Part shown: positions 6,525-13,663 of the stretch, piece after piece | How positions within the stretch are numbered: the stretch's first letter is position 1 | How the letters are laid out: each line of letters begins with the position of its first letter | Assembly: GCA_916720285.1 (NCBI GenBank) | Contig: CAKAQP010000044.1 | Location: forward strand, 1 to 13,663 | From: an uncultured Lachnoanaerobaculum sp. | GTDB lineage: Bacteria; Bacillota; Clostridia; Lachnospirales; Lachnospiraceae | Length of the DNA: 13,663 bases | Direction of reading: 5' to 3' | The notes under the pieces: model-generated | The model's database searches: none | Seen by the model: only the letters and a program-made list of their open reading frames with translations | Told to the model about the DNA's origin: nothing | Program-made: the position numbers and the translations under genes

Positions 6525-6541
6525 TTTATATAGATAAAAAG

Positions 6542-6572
6542 ATAGCCCGGATTTGAAAGTCCGGGCTATTTT
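6542..6572. terminator. Bidirectional terminator between hcp and the AraC-family gene
   Basis: A 10-bp perfect stem ATAGCCCGGA / TCCGGGCTAT (6542-6551 with 6560-6569) has an eight-base loop and is followed by TTTTC. On the minus strand it is followed by CTTTTTATC. It ends hcp transcription and lies three bases beyond the AraC-family stop codon, so it serves both converging genes. Confidence 0.9.
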
Positions 6573-7468
6573 CATATTGTTTTTTTATCCATATTTTTTA
6601 TAAATCTGTTAAACTCAAGATCCGACATTTTATCATTTTCATACTTTAATTTTCTGTATGCTGAAGGTGTCAGATTGTATTTATGTTTGAAGGCCTTTGA
6701 AAAAACAGACAGTGAGTCATAGCCGCAAGAATATGCAACATTTTCTACAGACAGAGCGGAGTCATCCAGCATATGACAGGCTCTGTTAAGTCTGCAATAT
6801 GTCAGGTATTCAGACGGTGAATGTCCCATTGTATTTTTAAAAAGTGTAAAAAGATAATTTCTGCTTATACCTAAATGAGAGGAAACATCGCTAACACCTA
6901 TTTGATTGTAGAAATTATTCTGAATAAATTCTACGGCTCTTACAAGATAATTATTATTCCTAAGCTCTGTCGATTGACTTAAAGATTCAGAATACATTGT
7001 ATCAGGACATATAGTGCTTAAAAAATCATATAAAAGTGACTGTCTTTTTAATTCCTCTTTAAATCCGCTTGAATCCGTATCAAGTATCGCCTCAGTAATA
7101 GCTATTATTTTTTCTCTATCACCGGTTAAAACAGGGTTATCAGAGCTTATTCCTATTCGTTTCATTATATCCACAGCTTTATCGCCTTTAAATGCGATCC
7201 AAAGATAATGCCACGGATCCTCAAAATCGGCTTGGTAAAATGTCATTGCGCTGGGCTCTATTAAAAAAGCTTGATTTTCACCTAAATCATACTCTACATC
7301 TGAGCAAAAAAACTTACCTTTACCGTTTAATATAAAATGTATTATATAGCAGGGTCTTATAGCCGGTCCGAATCTATGTCCGGGACTGCATTCCTCATGA
7401 CCTGCAAAATTTATAAAGCAATCAGAGAATGTCTGATCATTAAACAGTTTAAAATTTATACCTTTCAT
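6572..7468 (-). CDS. AraC-family transcriptional regulator of the alpha-galactoside locus
   Basis: This 298-residue regulator has an N-terminal cupin-like sugar-sensing domain (about 10-95, with RPCYIIHFILNGKG at 38-51 and WHYLWIAFKG at 86-95) and a C-terminal AraC DNA-binding domain (about 175-276). Helix-turn-helix one is VSDVSSHLGISRNYLFTLFK (192-211). The second contains VENVAYSCGYDSLSVFSKAF (241-260), followed by the family signature KHKYNLTPSAYRK. This layout matches MsmR/RafR-type activators of raffinose and melibiose uptake operons. The gene is divergent from a sugar-binding protein, permeases and a GH36 alpha-galactosidase, so it very likely controls them in response to an alpha-galactoside; the inducer is inferred. 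Its start has GGAG five bases upstream and its stop abuts a shared terminator. Confidence 0.9.
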   Translation of the reverse strand: MKGINFKLFNDQTFSDCFINFAGHEECSPGHRFGPAIRPCYIIHFILNGKGKFFCSDVEYDLGENQAFLIEPSAMTFYQADFEDPWHYLWIAFKGDKAVDIMKRIGISSDNPVLTGDREKIIAITEAILDTDSSGFKEELKRQSLLYDFLSTICPDTMYSESLSQSTELRNNNYLVRAVEFIQNNFYNQIGVSDVSSHLGISRNYLFTLFKNTMGHSPSEYLTYCRLNRACHMLDDSALSVENVAYSCGYDSLSVFSKAFKHKYNLTPSAYRKLKYENDKMSDLEFNRFIKNMDKKTI

Positions 7469-7518
7469 AATTCTCCATTTTAATATAAATACATATTGAA
7501 AACATATTCATAAGATAT

Positions 7519-7547
7519 ATTTTATTTTGTTGAAGTTTTAATTGCAA
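7519..7547 (-). promoter_or_regulatory. Promoter of the AraC-family gene
   Basis: On the minus strand, TTGCAA (7547-7542) is followed by exactly 17 bases and then TAAAAT (7524-7519), a good sigma-A type promoter. It lies 51-79 bases upstream of the ATG at 7468. Next to it, on the other side of the -35, is TGAAT-N12-ATTCA (7551-7572), which contains the palindrome TTACGTAA. A second TTTACG lies 31 bases further on (7586). These could be regulator sites but are weak. Confidence 0.6.
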
Positions 7548-7621
7548 TAATGAATTTACGTAAGTACATTCAATTTTATATTTAGTTTACGAAATAACAA
7601 TCAGTGAATATAGTATAAAAA

Positions 7622-7649
7622 TTAGAAGCACATATAAATGTGCTTCTAA
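7622..7649. repeat. 12-bp perfect inverted repeat in the divergent promoter region
   Basis: TTAGAAGCACAT pairs perfectly with ATGTGCTTCTAA around a four-base ATAA loop. Read on the minus strand the stem is followed directly by TTTTTATAC, so it resembles a Rho-independent terminator pointing toward the AraC-family gene. Read on the plus strand it has no T-tract. It may insulate the regulator gene from antisense or spurious transcription, or it may be an operator. It lies in the roughly 300-base gap 7469-7773, which otherwise holds the two divergent promoters and no credible small gene. Confidence 0.65.
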
Positions 7650-7709
7650 AGGATAAAAATAAACAAAGACTATGAAACTAATTACAAATTGACAAATTTA
7701 TATAACATT

Positions 7710-7738
7710 TTGAAATGCATGGCAAAAATAATTATATT
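7710..7738 (+). promoter_or_regulatory. Promoter of the sugar-binding-protein operon
   Basis: TTGAAA at 7710-7715, a 17-base spacer and TATATT at 7733-7738 make the best promoter, with a start near 7745. A stronger-looking TTGACA at 7689-7694 lacks a matching -10 at normal spacing. A start near 7745 leaves a 29-base leader to the ATG at 7774 but almost none to the earlier ATG at 7750, supporting the later start. Confidence 0.55.
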
Positions 7739-7773
7739 ATTATAAGACCATGAAATTTAAGGGAGGACTTAAA

Positions 7774-9084
7774 ATGATTAAGAAAAAATTACTTGGTTTA
7801 GCACTATCTTCAATGATGGTGTTATCTTTAGCAGCTTGTGGCGGATCAACAGGTGGAGCTGACAAATCATCTGCAGCTGCAGACAGCTCACAAAGCAGCG
7901 GTGACGGCGGAAAGATAACAGTTGCTATATGGGATAACGGACAAAAACCGGGATTACAGGAAATCATAAATGATTTTACTGCAGAAACAGGATATCAGGT
8001 AGATCTTCAGGTAATCTCATGGGACGCATATTGGACATTACTTGAGGCGGGTGCTTCAGGCGGAGATATGCCTGATGTATTCTGGATGCACTCAAATGAG
8101 TCACAAAAATATATGGAAAATGATATCCTTATGGATCTTACAGACAAAATCAAGGCAAGCGATAAGCTTGAGATGGATAAATTCCCTGAAGATGTTAAGG
8201 AGTTATACGTAAATGACGGTAAGACATATGCTATTCCTAAGGATGTGGATACAATAGCACTTTGGTACAATAAGACTATGTTTGATGAGGCAGGTCTTGC
8301 ATATCCTGATGAGAACTGGACATGGGATGATTACTATGATGCAGCTGTAAAGCTCACAAAGCCTGACGGAAGCCAGTTCGGTACAGCTATGAATCCTTCA
8401 AACAACCAGGACGGATGGTACAATATAGTATATTCAATGGGTGGTAAGGTTATTTCAGATGATAAGAAAAAATCGGGAATGGATGACCCTAATACTATAA
8501 AGGCAATGGAGTTTGTTGATAAGCTCAGAAAAGATGCTATGCCTGATGCTACCGTAATGTCTGAGACAGGTACAGATGTACTCTTACAGTCAGGTAAAAT
8601 CGCTATGCTCCCACAGGGCTCATGGATGGTTGCTCCATTTAAAGAGAATGAGTATCTTGTTGCAAACTGTGATGTGGCTGTACTTCCAAAGGATGCAACT
8701 ACAGGTAAGAGAGTAAGTCTTTATAACGGTCTCGGATGGGCTGCAAATGCCGGTACAAAGAATCCTGAGGCTGCATGGAAGCTTATCGAGTGGTTCTCAA
8801 CAAAGGATAACCAGGAAAAGCAGGCAAAGCTTGGTGTAACAATGGCGGCATATGAGGGTGTATCTGATTTGTGGAAAAACAATACAGATAAGTTCAACCT
8901 TGAGCCATATTTGACAATGTTAAATGACAGTGACCTTGTAATCAGACCACACTCAAGAGCAACAGTAGTTTGGGAAAACAAGAACACAGCAAATCTTGTA
9001 GAGGCTTGGAGCAATAAGGTAAGTATAGATGAGGCATGTAAGAAGGCCGCATCCGATATGAATGAACTGTTGTCACAGGAATAA
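7774..9084 (+). CDS. Sugar ABC transporter substrate-binding lipoprotein
   Basis: This is the extracellular receptor of the importer, anchored to the membrane by a lipid. From ATG 7774 the product is 436 residues with a textbook lipoprotein signal: MIKKKLLG, a hydrophobic core, and lipobox LAAC with C22 as the modified cysteine. A Ser/Ala/Gly-rich linker (about 24-46) follows, then a family 1 solute-binding domain. Motifs include DMPDVFWMHSNE, AIPKDVDTIALWYNKTMFDEAG (ALWYNKTMFDEAG core) and ENWTWDDYYDAAVKLT. An in-frame ATG eight codons earlier (7750) is rejected because GGGAGG at 7761-7766 is placed for 7774 and the earlier start would give a poor signal peptide. It is followed by two permeases and an alpha-galactosidase, so the ligand is probably melibiose, raffinose or a related alpha-galactoside. 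Codon use is biased, consistent with abundant protein. Confidence 0.93.
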   Translation: MIKKKLLGLALSSMMVLSLAACGGSTGGADKSSAAADSSQSSGDGGKITVAIWDNGQKPGLQEIINDFTAETGYQVDLQVISWDAYWTLLEAGASGGDMPDVFWMHSNESQKYMENDILMDLTDKIKASDKLEMDKFPEDVKELYVNDGKTYAIPKDVDTIALWYNKTMFDEAGLAYPDENWTWDDYYDAAVKLTKPDGSQFGTAMNPSNNQDGWYNIVYSMGGKVISDDKKKSGMDDPNTIKAMEFVDKLRKDAMPDATVMSETGTDVLLQSGKIAMLPQGSWMVAPFKENEYLVANCDVAVLPKDATTGKRVSLYNGLGWAANAGTKNPEAAWKLIEWFSTKDNQEKQAKLGVTMAAYEGVSDLWKNNTDKFNLEPYLTMLNDSDLVIRPHSRATVVWENKNTANLVEAWSNKVSIDEACKKAASDMNELLSQE

Positions 9085-9100
9085 TTGATGCATTTACCCG

Positions 9101-9128
9101 GAGCCGCTACATTTGTAGCGGCTCTTTG
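9101..9128 (+). terminator. Intercistronic stem-loop, likely partial terminator or mRNA-stabilising hairpin
   Basis: GAGCCGCTAC (9101-9110), loop ATTT and GTAGCGGCTC (9115-9124) form a perfect GC-rich 10-bp stem followed by only TTTG. It sits between the binding-protein stop and the first permease start, in a 59-base gap. Such hairpins in sugar ABC operons commonly protect the binding-protein mRNA and reduce permease expression, giving excess receptor. The short T-tract argues against full termination. Confidence 0.7.
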
Positions 9129-9143
9129 TAATAAGGAGAATAT

Positions 9144-10034
9144 ATGAATAAAAGTAGGATGACACCAAGACAAAAGAGTGAGCTAAGATGGGGATGGGCT
9201 TTTATGTTTCCGACAGTCTTAGGACTATTGGTACTCAATATTTACCCTACATTTAGAACGATATATCAAAGCTTTTTCAAAACAGGAGATTTTGGAAAAG
9301 GAAATAAATTTGTAGGATTCGGAAATTATATAAAACTTTTTCAAGGAACTGAGATATGGCAGGCAATTATAAATACCTTCAAATATGCTGTAGTTGAAGT
9401 GCCTTTTTCAATAGCGATAGCTTTGGTACTGGCAGTATTCTTAAACGGAAAAATAAAGGGAAGAGGTATTTATCGTACCGTTTTCTTCCTTCCGATGGTT
9501 GCTGCACCTGCTGCAGTGGCAATGGTATGGAGATGGCTTTACAATTCCGAGTTCGGTCTTATAAATAATATTTTCCATTTGAAAGTAAACTGGATATCAG
9601 ACCCTAATCTGGCTGTATATTCTATTGCTATAATAGGTATATGGTCAATAATCGGCTATAATATGATACTTTTTATTTCCGGATTGCAGGAAATACCAAG
9701 TGACTACTACGAGGCATCAAGTCTTGACGGTGCAAGCGGGATACATCAGTTTTTTAATATTACAATACCTTTACTTTCACCTACTATATTCTTTGTAAGT
9801 ATTACCAGAGTAATAGGTGGATTTATGGTGTTTGATCTTATATACATGGTAATGGACAGAGATAACCCTGCACTTCCAAAGACTCGGTCTTTAGTATTCT
9901 TATTCTATCAGTATGCTTTCAGAAATCAGGATAAGGGAATGGGAGCTGCAGTTGTGGTAATTTTATTGTTAATTATCATTATTATCACCGCATTACAGAT
10001 GTTGGCACAGAAAAAATGGGTTCATTATAATTAG
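9144..10034 (+). CDS. Sugar ABC transporter permease, MalF/UgpA/MsmF type
   Basis: This 296-residue inner-membrane permease has about six membrane spans: roughly 17-37, 78-100, 111-130, 157-180, 207-230 and 265-287. The conserved cytoplasmic EAA loop that docks the ATPase is EASSLDGASGIHQFF (190-204) followed by NITIPLLSP. The short cytoplasmic N-terminus and FMFPTVLGLLVLNIYPTF opening are typical of the first permease in binding-protein-dependent sugar importers. AGGAG precedes the ATG. It pairs with the next gene, which starts nine bases after its stop codon ends, to form the heterodimeric channel. No ATPase gene is present in this locus. Confidence 0.93.
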   Translation: MNKSRMTPRQKSELRWGWAFMFPTVLGLLVLNIYPTFRTIYQSFFKTGDFGKGNKFVGFGNYIKLFQGTEIWQAIINTFKYAVVEVPFSIAIALVLAVFLNGKIKGRGIYRTVFFLPMVAAPAAVAMVWRWLYNSEFGLINNIFHLKVNWISDPNLAVYSIAIIGIWSIIGYNMILFISGLQEIPSDYYEASSLDGASGIHQFFNITIPLLSPTIFFVSITRVIGGFMVFDLIYMVMDRDNPALPKTRSLVFLFYQYAFRNQDKGMGAAVVVILLLIIIIITALQMLAQKKWVHYN

Positions 10035-10042
10035 GAGGAGAT

Positions 10043-10855
10043 ATGAAATTAAATAAACTTTTAATTCATGTGATACTTATCATGGTATCCATAACTATGA
10101 TCGTACCCTTTGCATGGATGGCACTTACAGCTTTTAAAACGGTAACAGAGTCTACATCTGTGAATCCGTTTACTATATTTCCTGCAAAATGGATAACTTC
10201 AAATTTCACTGAAGTTATAGGCAATATGGACTTTATGAAATTATATCTGAACACATTATTGCTTATAGTCGGAAGAGTATTTTTTGCGGTGATGACATCT
10301 ACTATAGCAGGTTATGCATTGGCAAGACTTGATTTTCCGGGAAAAACTGTCTGCTTCGGACTGGTACTTTTCCAAATGATGGTTCCAAGTCAGATATTTA
10401 TTATTCCGCAGTACCTTATGGTAAGTAAGCTTGGAATGCTTGATACAATATTTGCCCTTATATTCCCGGGACTTGTATCGGCTTTTGGAACATTCCTTCT
10501 GAGACAGACATTTATGTCACTTCCAAGAGATCTGGAAGAGGCGGCAAGAATAGACGGATGTAATATCGGACAGACATTTTTACTTATCATGATGCCGCTT
10601 GTACGTTCGGGAATGATTGCACTCGGTATCTTTACAGCGGTTTTTGCTTACAAGGACCTTATGTGGCCAATGATCGTAAATAAGAATGTAATGCCGCTTT
10701 CCGCTGCACTTGCCAAAATGCAGGGACAGTATACAAACAACTATCCACAGCTGATGGCAGCATCACTACTTGCTTGTATTCCTATGATCATTTTATATTT
10801 GATATTCCAAAAGCAGTTTGTAGAAGGTATAGCGACATCAGGTGGAAAATTATAA
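10043..10855 (+). CDS. Sugar ABC transporter permease, MalG/UgpE/MsmG type
   Basis: This 270-residue permease is the partner of the preceding one. It has about six membrane spans: near 6-28, 71-95, 104-124, 133-155, 188-208 and 237-256. The EAA loop is EAARIDGCNIGQTFL (166-180) followed by LIMMPLVRSG. The N-terminal part has the usual VPFAWMALTAFKT and a C-terminal FQKQFVEGIATSGGKL, where the EGxxxGxxK ending is characteristic of MalG-type subunits. GGAGGAG lies just upstream of the ATG, eight bases after the previous stop. It is followed after 15 bases by the alpha-galactosidase gene, consistent with one alpha-galactoside uptake and breakdown operon. Confidence 0.93.
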   Translation: MKLNKLLIHVILIMVSITMIVPFAWMALTAFKTVTESTSVNPFTIFPAKWITSNFTEVIGNMDFMKLYLNTLLLIVGRVFFAVMTSTIAGYALARLDFPGKTVCFGLVLFQMMVPSQIFIIPQYLMVSKLGMLDTIFALIFPGLVSAFGTFLLRQTFMSLPRDLEEAARIDGCNIGQTFLLIMMPLVRSGMIALGIFTAVFAYKDLMWPMIVNKNVMPLSAALAKMQGQYTNNYPQLMAASLLACIPMIILYLIFQKQFVEGIATSGGKL

Positions 10856-10870
10856 TATTAAGAGGTTTTT

Positions 10871-13051
10871 ATGTCTATTAAATTAAACGGTAATTTAATT
10901 ACTCTTTCAACAAAGAATACATCATATCAGATGAAGTTTGATGACTTAGGTTATCTCTTCCACACATGGTATGGTGAAAGAATAGAAGACAATGACGATA
11001 TGTCTTACAGGATCAGCAGCATAGACAGAGGGTTTAGCGGAAATCCGTATGAAACAACGGACAGAAGCTATTCTTTGGATGTATATCCACAGGAATATCC
11101 TACTTTTGGAAACGGAGATTACAGAGTTGACTGCATTCAGGTAGTAAATCCTGACGGTACAAATGTAGTGGAATTAAAATATGACTCATGTGAAATCAAA
11201 AAGGGAAAATATGATTTGCCGGGACTTCCTGCATTTTTTTGGAATGAGGAAGAGGGTGAGAGTCTTAAAGTAAACCTTATAGATAAAGTAAGCGGAGTAA
11301 GAGTAGAGCTTTTGTATGGTGTACTGGAAAAATATGATATTATTACAAGAACGGTTAGGATAGTAAATACATCTGCAAATGAACTCAAAATAGAAAAGGC
11401 ACTTTCAGCATGTATAGATATGGTAGACGGTGATTTTGATCTTATACATTTCCATGGGAAGCATGCTATGGAGAGAGAGTTTGAGAGAAGCCCTTTGGCT
11501 CATGGAAAGCTTGTACTTGAAAGCAAGAGAGGTACCTCAAGCCATCAGCAAAATCCTTTTGCAATACTTGCAAAAAAGGGTGCTACAGAAACTTTTGGTG
11601 AATGTGTGGGTGTTGCATTTGTATATAGCGGTTCATTTATAATCGAAGCTGAAATAGATCAGGTAAATCAGACAAGACTTGTTGTAGGACTTCATCCTGA
11701 GCAGTTTGAATATATATTGAATGCAGGTGAAGAGCTTGTGCTTCCTGAGGTTGCATTTACATATTCAAATGCAGGCTTTGAGAAAATGACACATTCATTC
11801 CATGATGCTGTAAGACAAAATCTTCAGCAGGGAGAATTTGTACATAAGCACAGACCGATACTTATAAATAACTGGGAGGCTACATATTTTGACTTTAATG
11901 CAGACAAAATTTTTGATATCGCATCAAAGGCAAAGAGTCTTGGAATAGAGCTTTTGGTTATGGATGACGGATGGTTCGGAGAAAGATATGATGATGTAAG
12001 AGGTCTTGGTGACTGGTATGTAAACGAAGAGAAACTTGGTTCATCATTAAAGGAATTGGTTGATCGCATCAATGCAATAGATATGAAATTCGGCATATGG
12101 TTTGAGCCGGAGATGATAAATGAGGATACAAGACTTTACAGAGAGCATCCTGATTTTATGATTAGAGTACCGGACAGAAAGGGCGTAAAGGGCAGAGAGC
12201 AGTTTATTCTTGACTTTACCAGAAAAGATGTAAGAGATTATATTAAAGATATGATGGTAAAGATTCTTGATAATGCCAATATTGAGTATATCAAATGGGA
12301 TATGAACAGAAGTTTGTCTGCGGTATATTCAGCAAAACTTCCTGTAAAAAATATGGGAGAGTTCCATTACAGATATGTTCTAGGCCTTTATGATTTACTC
12401 GGTGAACTTACAAAGAAGTATCCGAATATTATGTTTGAGGGCTGTTCAGGCGGCGGCGGAAGATATGATCTCGGTATGCTTTACTACCATCCTCAAATCT
12501 GGTTAAGTGATGATACCGACGCTGTTGAAAGATTGAAAATACAGTACGGGAGTTCATTTGCATATCCTATCGGAAGTGCAGGTGCACATGTATCCGCATC
12601 ACCTAATCATCAAACTACAAGGAAAACACCTTTTGAAACAAGAGCTACCGTAGCCATGGGAGGTACTTTCGGATATGAGCTTGATTTAAACAAGGTATCT
12701 GAAAAAGAGCAGGAGCAGGTGAAGGCTCAGGTTAAGGATTATCTGAAATATGATGAGCTTATACATGAAGGCGATTACTACAGAATTACAAGTCCATATG
12801 ATAAATCAAGAGTAACTGCTTGGCAGGTTCTTTTAAAGGATAAATCATTCGGTCTTTTAAGTGCAGTGGTTCAAAGTGTGGAGGCGAATGAGTCAAACAT
12901 CTATATTTATCCGAGAGGCCTTGAAGACAATGCTTATTATGAGATAGCAGGTGAAAAGAGGCGAGGAAAAGTTTGGATGAATGGTGGAGTTTTAATTCCG
13001 AGAATTAAAGAAGAGTACGAGTCATTCAGATTTGAAATAAAAAGAGTATAG
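10871..13051 (+). CDS. aga: Alpha-galactosidase, glycoside hydrolase family 36
   Basis: The enzyme hydrolyses terminal alpha-1,6-galactose from melibiose, raffinose and stachyose by a retaining mechanism. The 726 residues match the usual 720-740 length of bacterial GH36. An N-terminal beta-sandwich (about 1-310) is followed by a TIM barrel (about 325-640) and a C-terminal beta domain. Active-site blocks are LLVMDDGWFGERYDD (361-375), FGIWFEPEM (407-415), IKWDMNR with nucleophile D477, and EGCSGGGGRYDLGM (523-536) followed by WLSDDTDA with acid/base D547. There is no signal peptide, so it acts in the cytoplasm on imported sugar. The start has AAGAGG five bases upstream. It is the last gene of the transporter operon, before a strong hairpin terminator. 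Symbols agaA, melA and rafA are used for homologues; which applies is not decidable here. Confidence 0.97.
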   Translation: MSIKLNGNLITLSTKNTSYQMKFDDLGYLFHTWYGERIEDNDDMSYRISSIDRGFSGNPYETTDRSYSLDVYPQEYPTFGNGDYRVDCIQVVNPDGTNVVELKYDSCEIKKGKYDLPGLPAFFWNEEEGESLKVNLIDKVSGVRVELLYGVLEKYDIITRTVRIVNTSANELKIEKALSACIDMVDGDFDLIHFHGKHAMEREFERSPLAHGKLVLESKRGTSSHQQNPFAILAKKGATETFGECVGVAFVYSGSFIIEAEIDQVNQTRLVVGLHPEQFEYILNAGEELVLPEVAFTYSNAGFEKMTHSFHDAVRQNLQQGEFVHKHRPILINNWEATYFDFNADKIFDIASKAKSLGIELLVMDDGWFGERYDDVRGLGDWYVNEEKLGSSLKELVDRINAIDMKFGIWFEPEMINEDTRLYREHPDFMIRVPDRKGVKGREQFILDFTRKDVRDYIKDMMVKILDNANIEYIKWDMNRSLSAVYSAKLPVKNMGEFHYRYVLGLYDLLGELTKKYPNIMFEGCSGGGGRYDLGMLYYHPQIWLSDDTDAVERLKIQYGSSFAYPIGSAGAHVSASPNHQTTRKTPFETRATVAMGGTFGYELDLNKVSEKEQEQVKAQVKDYLKYDELIHEGDYYRITSPYDKSRVTAWQVLLKDKSFGLLSAVVQSVEANESNIYIYPRGLEDNAYYEIAGEKRRGKVWMNGGVLIPRIKEEYESFRFEIKRV

Positions 13052-13055
13052 TAAT

Positions 13056-13092
13056 AAAAAAAACAGTAAGCAAAATCGGCTTACTGTTTTTT
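13056..13092. terminator. Bidirectional terminator between the alpha-galactosidase and esterase genes
   Basis: CAGTAAGC (13064-13071), a seven-base loop and GCTTACTG (13079-13086) are followed by TTTTTT on the plus strand. They are preceded by a run of eight A (T on the minus strand) at 13056-13063. It terminates both converging transcription units, ending five bases after the galactosidase stop on one side and four bases beyond the esterase stop on the other. Confidence 0.93.
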
Positions 13093-13096
13093 AGTA

Positions 13097-13663
13097 TTAA
13101 ACTTTAAGTTTTTCACTTAGCCATATGCACAGATTACTATATCTGCTTTCAAGATTTTCGTGATGTCCGTAATTATCAAATACAGAGGTAACATCCATAA
13201 TCTTTTCTTTAATTATACTGTGTAAATCTGTAGCAATCTTTGGAGCATTTTCTAAAATATTATTATGTTTATCTCCCTCATTTTTTCCGTTCAGCAAATA
13301 AACGGAAGCTTTTTTATTTTTAAAATCTGTATCTTTACAGTATTTTATAAAATCCGGATACCAGAATGAACCGCAAAGTGAAAACACTATAGCCGGAATA
13401 TCAATAGTTGAAAGAGAATATACTGTTGCCAGCCCGCCAAGAGAATATCCGCCATAGACAATTCTTTCATAATCTATATTGTATTCAGACAAAACTTCAG
13501 GCAAAAAAGTTTCAAAAATCAGTTTGTGATATTTATCTGCACTTCCGCCGAAATCGGGCATACCGGGTCTTATATTTTTGGTAGGCCAAGGTGTAAAAGC
13601 GTCCAATCTGTTTACAGCTTTCAGTCCGATAATTATTGCCTTATCTTTTAAAGCATTTAAGCG
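13097..13663 (-). CDS. Alpha/beta-hydrolase esterase, IroE/Fes-like predicted hydrolase, partial (5' end outside window)
   Basis: The minus-strand frame is open to the window edge, giving 188 C-terminal residues; the true start lies outside. There is an in-frame TTG at 13606, but the frame continues upstream with sensible sequence (KAIIIGLKAVNRLDAFTPWP), so it is not taken as the start. The block DAFTPWPTKN...PDFGGSADKYHKLI followed by VYGGYSLGGLATVYS is characteristic of the IroE/BesA/Fes group of the alpha/beta-hydrolase family. Within it the nucleophile serine sits in GYSLGG (visible residue 74). The late NYGHHENLESRY supplies the probable catalytic histidine (167 or 168). Members hydrolyse ferric siderophores or other esters; the substrate here is unknown. 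It converges on the alpha-galactosidase across a shared terminator and need not belong to that pathway. Confidence 0.85.
   Translation of the reverse strand, partial: RLNALKDKAIIIGLKAVNRLDAFTPWPTKNIRPGMPDFGGSADKYHKLIFETFLPEVLSEYNIDYERIVYGGYSLGGLATVYSLSTIDIPAIVFSLCGSFWYPDFIKYCKDTDFKNKKASVYLLNGKNEGDKHNNILENAPKIATDLHSIIKEKIMDVTSVFDNYGHHENLESRYSNLCIWLSEKLKV

Noticed and set aside
7555..7591. TTTACG repeated 31 bases apart as possible AraC-type direct repeats
   Set aside because: Only the six-base core is shared with weak flanks; in AT-rich DNA this is not enough for an operator call.
7711..7724. TGAAATGCATGGCA, resembling a CcpA cre site overlapping the -35 of the sugar operon
   Set aside because: The central CG of cre is replaced by GC and one further position fails. 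Catabolite control is plausible, but this site is not good enough to call.
7469..7773. Possible small gene or small RNA in the divergent intergenic region
   Set aside because: No short frame with a ribosome binding site is evident. The structured element at 7622-7649 is reported as an inverted repeat instead of an RNA gene because no promoter for one can be supported.
13604..13606. TTG as a start codon for the esterase-like gene
   Set aside because: The frame stays open upstream to the window edge with protein-like sequence, and the remaining protein would be too short for the family, so the gene is treated as truncated by the window.
1..13663. CRISPR arrays, tRNA/rRNA genes, transposases, attachment sites
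   Set aside because: No direct-repeat arrays, tRNA-like cloverleafs, rRNA sequence or recombinase motifs were seen on either strand by eye.

Overview
The window looks like a piece of a low-GC Firmicutes chromosome, most likely a Clostridia of the Lachnospiraceae type. The evidence is AT-rich intergenic DNA, strong GGAGG-type ribosome binding sites, ATA/AGA-rich codon use in ordinary genes, an anaerobe-type Hcp with a C-terminal DUF1858 extension, and a sugar ABC importer without its own ATPase. The genus is inference. I see no rRNA, tRNA, CRISPR array, insertion sequence or phage gene.

Layout. (1) Positions 1-672, minus strand: the start of an EamA/DMT-type membrane transporter that runs off the left edge. 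(2) Positions 817-6524, plus strand: a nitrosative-stress-type locus. Four tightly packed genes encode a cytoplasmic solute-binding-protein homologue with an N-terminal DUF1858-like domain, a HypB/CobW-like P-loop GTPase with CxxC motifs, a soluble ABC ATPase with its own N-terminal DUF1858-like domain, and a Crp/Fnr-family regulator. They are followed by hcp (hybrid cluster protein) on its own promoter. The promoter of the four-gene set and the promoter of hcp carry the same inverted repeat (G/T)TAAC-N4-GTTAC at the same distance from a -10 box, as expected for class II activation by the Crp/Fnr protein encoded between them. (3) Positions 6542-13092: an alpha-galactoside utilisation locus. 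It has an AraC-family regulator on the minus strand, divergent from a lipoprotein sugar-binding protein, two MalF/MalG-type permeases and a GH36 alpha-galactosidase. (4) Positions 13097-13663, minus strand: the C-terminal part of an alpha/beta-hydrolase esterase, cut by the right edge.

How the genes work together. In the sugar locus, the binding protein and permeases would import melibiose/raffinose-type alpha-galactosides using a shared ATPase encoded elsewhere, the cytoplasmic GH36 enzyme would hydrolyse them, and the AraC protein would control the operon. In the hcp locus, the unusual point is a set of 'ABC transporter' parts with no membrane subunit and no signal peptide, plus a metal-insertase-like GTPase, co-regulated with Hcp. 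All three proteins that could touch each other (binding protein, ATPase, Hcp) share a DUF1858-like domain. I propose, as inference, an energy-dependent cytoplasmic system that delivers iron or matures, repairs or regulates the hybrid cluster of Hcp. This is the part of the window most likely to be an undescribed system.
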